A DNA stretch of 64,000 nucleotides. Source: Nemertoderma westbladi (taxonomy: Eukaryota; Xenacoelomorpha; Nemertodermatida; Nemertodermatidae). Numbering within the stretch: position 1 is the stretch's first letter; each line of letters starts with the position of its first letter. The notes beneath the pieces were generated by a model. It ran no database searches. It worked only from the letters and a program-made list of their open reading frames with translations, and had not been told where the DNA came from. Shown piece after piece: positions 53,651 through 62,631 of the stretch. The stretch spans positions 62,001-126,000 of the forward strand of contig JAUCBJ010008928.1 in NCBI GenBank assembly GCA_032718475.1. Direction: 5' to 3'. A program made the translations under genes and the position numbers.

Positions 53651-54108
53651 TGAATTTTCACCTTATATTTATGTTAAATTATAAATTTATGTTACAATTA
53701 TTATTTATATTATAAAAACAGAATTATTCGAGTTATATTGCATTATATATTTTACATTGAAGTGGAATACTTTAGATGCTGGGGGGGGGGGGGGGGGGGA
53801 ATCTGGTTTGCGAGGGATATTTGAATGGTGAGTATAACTATCCTTGAGAGCTAGTGCAACGCTATCTCACCATGGATGGGCTTTACCACTGTACTCGCAT
53901 CTGCTCTCTCATTGGCTGCTCGATGCCTCCGATTAAGGGTCTAAGACCTTCAAGCTGGTCATTTGCTTAGTTCTCTAATTGGAGGGATGTGAGTTTGCAC
54001 GCTAGAAGAGCTTTATTCTTTTTCCTAGCTCTTGGTTAACTCTAGTACACTCTAGTTTTGACTCTCCCGGCTATAGTGATAGTATGCAACCTTGGGAGTT
54101 AATGTGAG
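53651..54108. repeat. ~450-bp direct duplication, copy 1
   Basis: Closely matches 54769-55217 (shared blocks include AGGGATATTTGAATGGTGAG and CCACTGTACTCGCATCTGCT). Copy 1 has a G19 run (53781-53799) where copy 2 has eight G. Confidence 0.9.
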
Positions 54109-54434
54109 AATATATTTCAATGTATTTCATAGTAATAAAATCGTTTCCATGTGTCCTGCCGGTCCCTGGTTTAACTTATTTTGTGTTGGTTTTATAATGG
54201 TCGCGAGTAGGGCTTGAACCCGTGACCATCTGTTTATCCTTTTTTGTGTTTAGTTTAGTCTAGTTATTCTATGTTTACTTTTTATATTTTCATGTCTAGG
54301 ATTTGAACCCCGGTTTAACTTATTTTGTGTTGGTTTTATAATGGTCGCGAGTAGGGATTGAACCTATGACCTCCTGTTTATTTTCCATAAAATGGGATAC
54401 GAGTAGGGATTGAGCCTGTGAGCATATGTTTTTC
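54109..54434 (-). repeat. Second B-box-like array with a TBP-gene fragment
   Basis: It begins with a ~50-base copy of the 3' part of the TBP-like gene (TATTTCATAGTAATAAAATC, matching about 52770-52805), followed by four more T-arm-like units (near 54204, 54296, 54350 and 54401). The order gene end then array repeats the arrangement at 52800-53640, so the block was duplicated. Confidence 0.7.
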
Positions 54435-54742
54435 CTATTTTACCTCTTCTTCTCCATCTTTCTCACTCAAATTTTCCTCATTTTCTAGGGGTAACTGTTT
54501 TTGTATCCCTTTCAAAATATTCACAACTTTATGAAATTTATTTTCCATTGGCTGTTTTATATTTAATATATCACGCTCATCTCTCTTTTTCTTTTCATCT
54601 TCACTAAAAATATCTTCGGATTTTTTAAATTTTTTGGTAACGGAGCCATTAGTTTTTCCTTTCTATATGTTTCCATATGACGAGATAAATTGTCTTGTCT
54701 CATTTCTTTATTACAAACCAAACAACTTTCATGTCTATGCAT
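54435..54742 (-). pseudogene. Small C2H2 zinc-finger gene (frameshifted)
   Basis: From ATG 54742 the minus strand reads MHRHESCLVCNKEMRQDNLS and RHME, a zinc finger strikingly like the N-terminal finger of the neighbouring polymerase (CPICDKEMRSDNLKSHIKIH). The frame stops after 59 codons. A shift in an A-rich tract near 54640 would continue into a Lys/Glu-rich tail (KQPMENKFHKVV, ending EEEVK at 54435). So it is either broken or frameshifted. It may descend from a duplicated polB 5' end or be a separate regulator that shares the finger. Confidence 0.55.
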
Positions 54743-54768
54743 TATATAGCAATGTCATTTGATAATAT

Positions 54769-55217
54769 TGAATTTTCACATCATATTTATGTTAAATTAT
54801 AAATTTATGCTACAATTATTATTTATATTATAAAAACAGAAATATTCGAGTTATATTGCATTATATATTTTACATTGAAGTGGAATACTTTAGATGCTGG
54901 GGGGGGAATCTGGTTTGCGAGGGATATTTGAATGGTGAGTATAACTATCCTTGAGAGCTAGTGCAACGCTATCTCACTATGGATGGGCTTTACCACTGTA
55001 CTCGCATCTGCTCTCTCATTGGCTGCTCGATGCCTCCGATTAAGGGTCTAAGACCTTCAAGCTGATTATTTGCTTAGTTCTCTAATTGGAGGGATATGAG
55101 TTTGCACGCTAGAAGAGCTTTATTCTTTTTCCTAGCTCTTGGTTAACTCTAGCATACACTCTAGCTTTGACTCCCCCGGCTATAGTTATAGTATGCAACC
55201 TTGGGAGTTAATGTGAG
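54769..55217. repeat. ~450-bp direct duplication, copy 2
   Basis: Second copy of 53651-54108, with scattered substitutions and a shorter G run (8 bases, 54899-54906). Confidence 0.9.
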
Positions 55218-55417
55218 TAAAGGCCAAGAGATTAGACTTCAGGCTCCCTCTATTGGTTCATTCTTCTTAACTTTATAAAATAACTCAACCCGTATTTAAA
55301 GTTTTAAAAATTATGACTTAGTCGACTAATTTTCCAAAGTATATTATAAAAACATATAATTTCTTGAATAGATAGACCTAATAGTAATAAATAATGTGGG
55401 GGTAAATACATTTATAA

Positions 55418-56305
55418 TTAAGGTAACTGTAGCTCGAGACTGGGGCAATCAAGTGTTCTAACTAAGGTTCTATAGCAACTCCGATAGGCAATGATCGATA
55501 ATGGTGGGGTCCCTGAGAGTAGATAGAGTGTATTATTCTCCAAATAGTTCCCAGGAAGTAAGAGGCTACGTTGCACCTTGCGGTGGTAGGCGTCGAGTTT
55601 GTCGATATCCTTTCGGCGTAGGGATCCAATAGTCAGAGTTAATCTGTAGATTATGACAGGGACGGCGAGTGTGTTCCACATCTTAAAGATGGTCTCTAGG
55701 TTGAGCCACCTTGCTGTCCATCCTTTGGTATGGAAAACTTGCGACATCATGGCTATTGTCTGGATAACATTGTGGAGGTTGCTAGCGGGGTTAGAATTTC
55801 CCAGTTTGTGTCCGAGGAATTTCAGATGGTTCGACATTTGGATTAGTGATCCGTTGACTGTAATGAAACATTCCTTGTGGGTCATATAGTTACGGTTTAG
55901 GATCGTCCATTTTGTTTTCTTCATGTCGATTTGGAGGGATACCAGAGCGGCTTCCCGTATGAGTATTTCGCACATCTTCTCGACGGATTTAAGCGAGGTT
56001 CCCAGGAGTAGGTAATCATCAGCATAGGCCACTGTACCAAGCCAGGATGTGTCAATTCGGCATCCGAGGTTACTATGTTCTATTCTGCTTAAGATGTTGG
56101 AGGTGTAAAGATTGTAGAGGATAGGTGAGATGAGTGATCCCTGTTTCAATCCCCGCGAGACTTTTATTGGAGTTGGGTCGACTAGATCGCCGAATTTGAG
56201 GAAGATTTTGCTCGATCCAAAGTAAGCTAAGATAAGGCAAATACTGTAAGGAGTAACTGTAAGGGACAACTGCGCTCCCAATCTCGCTCGCCGGCCGGTC
56301 CTCAT
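55418..56305 (-). pseudogene. LINE reverse transcriptase fragment inserted in the Polinton
   Basis: A 295-codon open frame with RT motif B (SRGLKQGSLISPILYNLYTS), motif C (VAYADDYLLL) and downstream thumb-like sequence (TINGSL-type NGSLIQMSNHLKFLGHKLG). Motif A and all upstream domains are missing. The first ~20 codons come from Polinton sequence: the CCGGCCGG..CTCATGCA stretch recurs at 57248-57270. Hence a 5'-truncated LINE insertion, not a Polinton gene. The YADD residues remain and the frame has no stop. Confidence 0.7.
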
Positions 56306-56507
56306 GCAAATTTAGCCTATGAGAAAATAAATAATTTATTTTATAATTAAATAATAATTTATTATTTAAGTAATTGCTTTATAGCCATCTTGGTAATTCT
56401 TATAACGTTAAAATTATTGTAATTACTCAAATTAATTTCTATTCAAACTGCATATTGCTTTAACCTATTTTATTATATCATATTATATAAAGGAATGTTA
56501 GTATTAA

Positions 56508-56933
56508 TTAAAACTTACACCATGGTTCCTCCCTAAAATCCTCTGTTTCCTCCCAGTTTTCCTGGGGAAAAGGGTAAAGGAAACGTTGTTCCTCAGCCGC
56601 TGCTATCTCTTTCAGAACATATTCCTGGTACAAATACTGATCGTACCAGTTGGAGGAGGTCCGAAGCCCTTCCACTCGCGCTTCCTCCAATGCTCGAATC
56701 TCGAGCTCTCGATTAACCAAATCCTCCTCCCACGCCATCTCCTCTTCCTGATCCCTCATATAACGGCCATAGGGAGTGACCGCTTCCGACCTGCTCTCCA
56801 TGGTCTGTGTACCGACGCTTCTGGTCATGGTTGTGTTGATAGCGTTGGAAGCAGTGGTGATGGATGTAGCTGTGGTGGTGATGGAGACCGATGCCACGGG
56901 GGCAGCTAGCTGGGTGCTGGAGGTGGAATCCAT
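56508..56933 (-). CDS. Unknown acidic protein (141 aa)
   Basis: ATG 56933 (MDSTSSTQLAAPVASVS) is preferred over the open but ATG-less codons upstream. The N-terminus is a Ser/Thr/Ala/Val low-complexity stretch, the middle is Glu-rich and helical (DQEEEMAWEEDLVNRELEI), and the end is aromatic and acidic (YPFPQENWEETEDF). No family recognised. A clear TATA box on the same strand lies ~125 bases upstream (57055-57063), which supports a real gene. Small structural or regulatory roles are both possible in a Polinton right arm. Confidence 0.6.
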   Translation of the reverse strand: MDSTSSTQLAAPVASVSITTTATSITTASNAINTTMTRSVGTQTMESRSEAVTPYGRYMRDQEEEMAWEEDLVNRELEIRALEEARVEGLRTSSNWYDQYLYQEYVLKEIAAAEEQRFLYPFPQENWEETEDFREEPWCKF

Positions 56934-57054
56934 GGTATTGATTAATTGGTAAATTAACAAGTTTAAAATTGTAAACGCAAAAGTTTAAAATGTAGAATAA
57001 ATCACATAAAATTTTTCGAGCTCAAAACTGATGACGAATGAAGGCCCAACTCGG

Positions 57055-57063
57055 TTTATATAG
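57055..57063 (-). promoter_or_regulatory. TATA box (CTATATAAA)
   Basis: Minus-strand CTATATAAA in GC-mixed context, ~120 bases before the ATG of the 141-residue gene. Confidence 0.65.
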
Positions 57064-57139
57064 CATCAGCGCAGAGGGAGCAACGCAACAGTTTCAACGA
57101 GCGGCGGCTTTAATTAAAGGGCTCCCCAGTGATAAGTCG

Positions 57140-59150
57140 TTAGGAGCCAGTAGTAATTATATATCGGTAATAACTATGGGATATAGCATATGAATGTTAG
57201 CCTTATTTGGGCCCTCAAGCTTATTAGCAATAGAGATATCTCGCTTGCCGGCCGGCCCTCATGCAGATTTAGCGGCGCCAAGGCTAACGGGGCACCTCAA
57301 AGACAGTCTGGCTATAGTAGAGTAGAATGGATATACGAGTCCATAGCTAAAATACATCTGCCATGGAGCCTTCGCGTAGCACTATGCTCACCAATTATAT
57401 TTATAATTCTCTATCCGCGAAATTTTCAGGAATTTTAAATTTTGGCCGTCGCTTCGCGGAAAAAATAAAAAGTAAACATAAAATAGGATATACAGATTGT
57501 CATAGATTCGATTCCCTATCTCGACCAGGGTCATTATGACCCTCCCCCCCGATATTTATACAACATTTTATAGCCCGGTAGTATTGGGGTTATTATGTGA
57601 CTCATGAAAATAAATCTTAAATACAATACAAATGCTCCATCTGGGTAAAAGTGGATGCAATGTATTTACAAATCGAGTGTGGATCAGGATAGTTTTCGTT
57701 AAGGTTTCACCTTGGTGAAGTGGAAGCATTGTATTCACATTTCGAGTACCATTTTTATTGAAACTATGGGGCATTTTATATTAGCCGATTTTTCAAAATT
57801 TGTAAAGTTTTGAGGGTTTTTATGAAAAATATAGGGATTTAGGGATTATCATTCAAATTGACTACGAAGAAGGCAATAGGGATCATTAATGGTGTGCTGA
57901 GGATATACAGATTGTCATAGATTCGTTTCCCTACCTCGACCAGGGTCATTATGACCCTCCCCCCCCCGATATTTATACAACATTTTATAGCCCGGTAGTA
58001 TTATGATTAAAGCTACTAAACTAAAACATAACAAAGTGCAATTATCCTATCTGTTCCAACTCGGTGTCACTAGTTTAGATAATATACTATAATAATAGTG
58101 ATAGCAGATGCTTTTAATTTCGCGATGAAATAATGTCAGCAAACGAAATATAGTGAATACATCATAGATAGAATTTTAAATTTTGCAGTCGCATGGAGTG
58201 ATAACCCTTAGGTGAAAGCTAAATTTGCTCTACTTTAATCAAATGGGGCATTAAAGCTACGAGTATATTTTCCTCTACATCCTCCCTCGATCTTACACAA
58301 ATCTGGGTAAAAGGCAGTTGAAGGGCTATCATTCCCAACTTATGCGGTCCTCCCTTTAATGTTTCATTGTTCTATTCATAGTCGCCTTTAAGAATTTCTC
58401 GGGAAAATAAGGATGAGGGGCTATCACTTTCAACCCCATGCGGCCCTCCCTTTCATGATTTCATTGAACTATCCATAGTACGAACAATCAAACCAAAGCC
58501 TTTGAATATCCTCGCGGCTTATCAGCGGCGCCATGGCTAACGGCTTAATATTAACAGTGAAGCATCTAAAAGACAGAGTGTCTATGATAGGGCAGAACAG
58601 CATACTTACAGCCTAGAGGTGGTCCCCACTGAAAACTTTGCTCGCCATCAATACATACAAAGCATCGCTTGATGGTTAGAGTAATAGGGTGGATATTTTC
58701 ATTTTGGTGAATATAATTTATAGCATTAATCACGAAAATCGCTAAATAATATATTTTAATTAAAATCAGCTCTGATAAACAACTTGCATATCGAGTTTGT
58801 AAAGAATTCATAGGGATTGGCTGTTTATTTAGGGGTTAACATTCAAATTGATTACGAAGAAGCAGTAGGGGTCATTAATGGTATGCTGAGACTCACTTAC
58901 TTCATGGCTCGCTCTCATAGAATAGATTAACTAGTAGAGAAAAATGAAAAATAAGTGGTTAAACATCTTATATTTTTTAAACAATATGGGGAAACAAGAA
59001 TAAATAATTTACCGACAACATCAATATTAAATAATATAACAACAACGGATAAATAATTTACCATCAACATTAATAATAAATAATATAAGAACATCAACAA
59101 TAACAAAAGATATAGTCAGAACAGTTTTTAATAAATAGAGACTGTTTATA
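57140..59150. repeat. Non-coding part of Polinton right arm with degenerate direct repeats
   Basis: No gene. A ~105-base block recurs at 57484-57590 and 57898-58007 (GATATACAGATTGTCATAGA, GGGTCATTATGACCCTCCCC, CATTTTATAGCCCGGTAGTA) and resembles the right end of the piggyBac-like element at 42150-42214. Another block recurs at about 57845-57900 and 58835-58890 (TTCAAATTGA.TACGAAGAAG). GGCGCCA.GGCTAACGG recurs near 57275 and 58525. Confidence 0.6.
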
Positions 59151-60860
59151 TTAATAGGGTTGCTGGCCTCCGAGAATAACTGGTTTAACCCTTTTAGGGT
59201 CCGATACTATTAATGGTTGCGATAATTTTCTCTTTAATAGATTGTTGAGATAGCCTTTTCTTGGGGGGTGAAATAGATTAAGGTGTGTTTGCTGCGGGAG
59301 AAATATGCCTTCTCTGAGAGAACGTTTTAGTAATTCGAAAAGGCGCGCGATGGTAAAGTCGTTGGATAGGGTGATAGTGTTGGTATTTTTCGTATTGGTG
59401 AATATAATTTCTGTTGGTTTGTTCTCGATATGAATGTAAGGACTGAGATAGTAGTGAGAGTTGGGTGGGTTGGTTATATTTATCGTGAGAAAATCGCTGC
59501 CCCTAATATTGAGACCGTTGGTGAACTGAAAAGTGGTATTCTCTTCGTCTTTCATTAAAATGGGCCAGATACCGACATATTTTTCGGATTTGAACTTATA
59601 GATAAAGGCTGCGATACTGCTATTTATGAGATAGCGCTGGTGATTGGGGATCGTAATCTGCTTCGGTTTGAAAGCAAATTGTATAGCCATAGCCTTGAAT
59701 CTGATTAGAGCCTCGCGCGCTTGAATCGTGTTAGCTATAGTAAAGGATTCGTTAAATTTTCTCTCGGTTATCTGTAAATCAATTTCTGAATCACTGATAC
59801 AACTTTGTATCGATATTCGCTCGGAAATGTTGTCTTTGTATACGTTAAGTTCATCGTAGCAGACACATTCACTATCCTCGATGGTTGAATCGAACCATTT
59901 CAATTCGCCGACCTCGGTTGGTGTAAGAAGAATCATGCCCCTAGAAGAAACAATAGCCTTTCCATCGTCAACCTCGTAGCCATTGGTGATCGCTAAATTG
60001 CGCTCGTTCCGAATATTTGTAACAAACCCAAAAGTGCAATAGTCAAAAGCAACCCAATTGCCCGGTTTTAGGACAAGGTGAGTAGTAGGATTAATAAAAG
60101 GGCGACAGATGTTTACATATTGTTGAAATAAATTGGCGCAGGCGACGGAAAATGTGATCCATGAACTGTTTACCGTGTCTTCCAGCTTTATTAACTCGAG
60201 TGGTTTCACTGGGTTAATACTTCCATAGGTGCCAACTCTATAATTGAATCCAAAGTAATAGGAGACTTTATCGGCGAAAAAGCATGTGAGCTCATTCAAT
60301 TTCTCGCCGAAAGCGAGAACATCCTTATCGAAAAGTTTAAAGAAACGAGTCTCCTCTTCCTCGGTCGGAGTCGACGAGTTCCAGATGAGAAGAAGAATCG
60401 AGTTTGCGATACTATGAAAATCAAATAAGCGATCATCGGAGAAGAAGGAGGTTACGAGAGTGGTTAAACCCAGTAGACGATTTGCCACATCTTGGTTGAT
60501 GTTTTCTCGAATAAAATCGACTATACTAGTTGGAATCGTAAACGTCTCGGGCGAAGTAGTTAGATTGAACGTTATTTTGTTGTCCCTTTTTAAAAGTTTG
60601 AAACCGTGGTTGGAGGAATGAAGTTTATTATCGTCGAGGGTTTGATATTGTCCATCGTGAAGTTCGTAGCAGGCACGGAAAATAAAGTGCGCGTAGTTTG
60701 CCGGAATCGGGATGGGTTGGTTTAAGGTTGTATTTATCGTTAACGGGAAGAGTTTGTTCGCCGAATCGAAATATAGACCAAACGAGTTGTCTTGTAGCAT
60801 AAACTGATTTTCGTTGCAAACCAGATCGTTGCTTGAATAGCTGATTTCTGAATGTGCCAT
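59151..60860 (-). CDS. Unknown Polinton protein (569 aa)
   Basis: An intact 569-codon frame from ATG 60860 (MAHSEISYSSNDLVC). It is rich in beta-forming and aromatic residues, with no signal peptide or membrane segment, and ends in a basic tail (GYLNNLLKRKL, KRVKPVILGG). I recognise no family. By size and position it could be a structural protein; Polinton major capsid proteins have similar length, but I see no capsid motif and make no such call. It has its own promoter (60979-61077) close to the right terminal repeat, the mirror of the polB arrangement. The intact frame in an otherwise eroded arm suggests selection until recently. Confidence 0.7.
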   Translation of the reverse strand: MAHSEISYSSNDLVCNENQFMLQDNSFGLYFDSANKLFPLTINTTLNQPIPIPANYAHFIFRACYELHDGQYQTLDDNKLHSSNHGFKLLKRDNKITFNLTTSPETFTIPTSIVDFIRENINQDVANRLLGLTTLVTSFFSDDRLFDFHSIANSILLLIWNSSTPTEEEETRFFKLFDKDVLAFGEKLNELTCFFADKVSYYFGFNYRVGTYGSINPVKPLELIKLEDTVNSSWITFSVACANLFQQYVNICRPFINPTTHLVLKPGNWVAFDYCTFGFVTNIRNERNLAITNGYEVDDGKAIVSSRGMILLTPTEVGELKWFDSTIEDSECVCYDELNVYKDNISERISIQSCISDSEIDLQITERKFNESFTIANTIQAREALIRFKAMAIQFAFKPKQITIPNHQRYLINSSIAAFIYKFKSEKYVGIWPILMKDEENTTFQFTNGLNIRGSDFLTINITNPPNSHYYLSPYIHIENKPTEIIFTNTKNTNTITLSNDFTIARLFELLKRSLREGIFLPQQTHLNLFHPPRKGYLNNLLKRKLSQPLIVSDPKRVKPVILGGQQPY

Positions 60861-60978
60861 TGTGATTGTGTACCGGTAACTCGTTTAGGAAATAAAAATA
60901 AATAAATACTTTTACGAAAATAATTAAAACTTTTCAGGAAAACAAAGAGACAATGATTGGGAATGTGGTGAACGGGGG

Positions 60979-61077
60979 CTATTATAGAGGGGGCTAGAAT
61001 GGGTTAGCCAATCGGGGAACAGGAGGGAGAAAAGACTGTATAATTAAACCAATCAGAGAGCAGCTTTGATGACGTCA
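60979..61077 (-). promoter_or_regulatory. Polinton right promoter
   Basis: TATA-like CTCTATAATAG on the minus strand (60979-60989), about 120 bases before the ATG at 60860. Two CCAAT motifs (61008-61012, 61049-61053, plus-strand sense) and a perfect CRE TGACGTCA (61070-61077) lie upstream. Confidence 0.6.
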
Positions 61078-61211
61078 CATCAGGCGAGATAATGATTGCC
61101 CAATGTTATTCAATGGTAGGCAGAGTGGCGCCATTGAATAACGAAGACAAAGGGGCCGCCGCGAGAGGAAAGATTATAAAGTTAACCATAAGGGATCTAT
61201 AAACCATAGAG

Positions 61212-61751
61212 CTAAAAATAGACATTATGTCATAGTGATCTCATTGGTAATATAAAACTAATTAATCTAAAAATAGAAATCAATGTATAAAATAAAAGTA
61301 ATACAATTAATTAATTTAAAATAAAGTACAAATGAATAAATAAAGTAAAATAGAATACAATTAATTAATTAAAATTAAATATAAATAAATAGGTATTAAT
61401 GAATAAAAGAGCTGCGGTGTCACTTATGACACCCTCTTGAGCCGGCTCTGTGACAGTTAGACATCACTGATGACCCATTGTGTGTCAGGGCGCTAATCAG
61501 TCTGATTAATTAGGATAATCAATTAAACCCTAATTAGGAGTCATATGACACCTGTTAGGGTTTAATTGTACTAATTAATTGATGACATCTGTCAATTAGG
61601 GTCTAATTAGCCTAATTGGGAGGTGTCACCCAGACATTCTGGCGCCAATGACACCCAATGACACCCATAGGGTGATAATTGGGTGTCATATGACACCCAA
61701 TGGGTGTCAGTTAGGTCTAACTGTCACAGAGCCGGCCAAGACCCTACTACT
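61212..61751 (-). repeat. Right terminal inverted repeat
   Basis: Inverse of 46116-46655, with the same nested inverted repeat (61435-61462 and 61715-61741). Differences include a few substitutions and short indels. Confidence 0.9.
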
Positions 61752-61757
61752 CCCATA
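61752..61757. repeat. Target site duplication CCCATA (right)
   Basis: Repeat of 46110-46115. Confidence 0.95.
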
Positions 61758-62631
61758 GTATTATAAAATATTGTTTGAAAGGAAACTGAAAGTAAAGGGG
61801 GTACAACGGATTAGCTACCCGCCCTGATACGATTAGTTAGTCCAGAGCAACGCTATAGAAAGCAGTGACAAGATGCTTGCGATTTTTGGACAAAGAATTA
61901 GCGGTTATTTACAGCTGCATGAATTTAGTAGCTAGTTAGAGCTACGTGAATCAAATAACTTTCGTTGATTGATATTTGTTAATGAAAAATTAACGGACGT
62001 TGAACCTATGTGAGTTCGACAAGTTGGATTAAATAAGATGAAATAGTTTGATGCATGGATATAATTAACCAGGCAATTGTTTGTGTGGAAATTAATTTGT
62101 GTTTGAGTCGATGGAAATTCATTTCTGGAAAATATTTGCGGATATAGGACAAAAACTAAATAACACATTGACTATTTGGCGACTAGAGTTTACAATGTGT
62201 AAACAGCTGACAAATTGAATAAAGGGATTGAACATGACATAGAAATTGGATGGACCGGATGACTGTTTGTAAATACAGCTGGTGTATCTGTAACAATAAG
62301 TTAACGGCTTATTGCTATAGCAATGCCTAAATAATAGAATGATACAGAAACACAATGACTAACAGATGAATAGTATGACTCAATAAATTTGAGAGGACGG
62401 AATATAACTTGTAACCAAGGACATATAATATATTGAATTATCTGGAATATTACTTGATTAGAATAAACTTTATTGTTTATATTTAGGCCCTAGGATAGAT
62501 TATTATTTAGCTATATTATATTATATTAGGAATTAACTTGCATTATTTATTATATTTACAGCGCGACCCTATTTAGTGGTCAGATTTGCAAGTGACTTAT
62601 TGAGCCATTATAGTGGCATTATTGGATCACA
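61758..62631. other. No gene recognised
   Basis: AT-rich right flank of the Polinton. It ends in an acceptor-like tract (TTATTATATTTACAG, ~62560) about 70 bases before the next coding stretch. Confidence 0.5.

Larger units (their letters stand above)
46116..61751. mobile_element. Polinton/Maverick, complete, 15,636 bp, reduced gene set
   Basis: Bounded by ~540-bp terminal inverted repeats that start AGTAGTAGGGTC and end with its complement; Polinton ends start with AG. A perfect CCCATA duplication flanks it. Left arm (plus strand): protein-primed DNA polymerase B and a TBP-like gene. Right arm (minus strand): a 569-residue protein, a 141-residue protein and a broken zinc-finger gene. I cannot find the retroviral-type integrase, FtsK-like ATPase or Ulp1-like protease, and no capsid protein is recognisable. 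The middle carries direct duplications, a B-box-like array and a LINE fragment, which suggests erosion, yet polB is intact. Confidence 0.92.

Noticed and set aside
55418-56305. Reverse transcriptase as a native Polinton gene
   Set aside because: It lacks the N-terminal half, and its first codons are Polinton DNA also found at 57248-57270, so a truncated LINE insertion is simpler.
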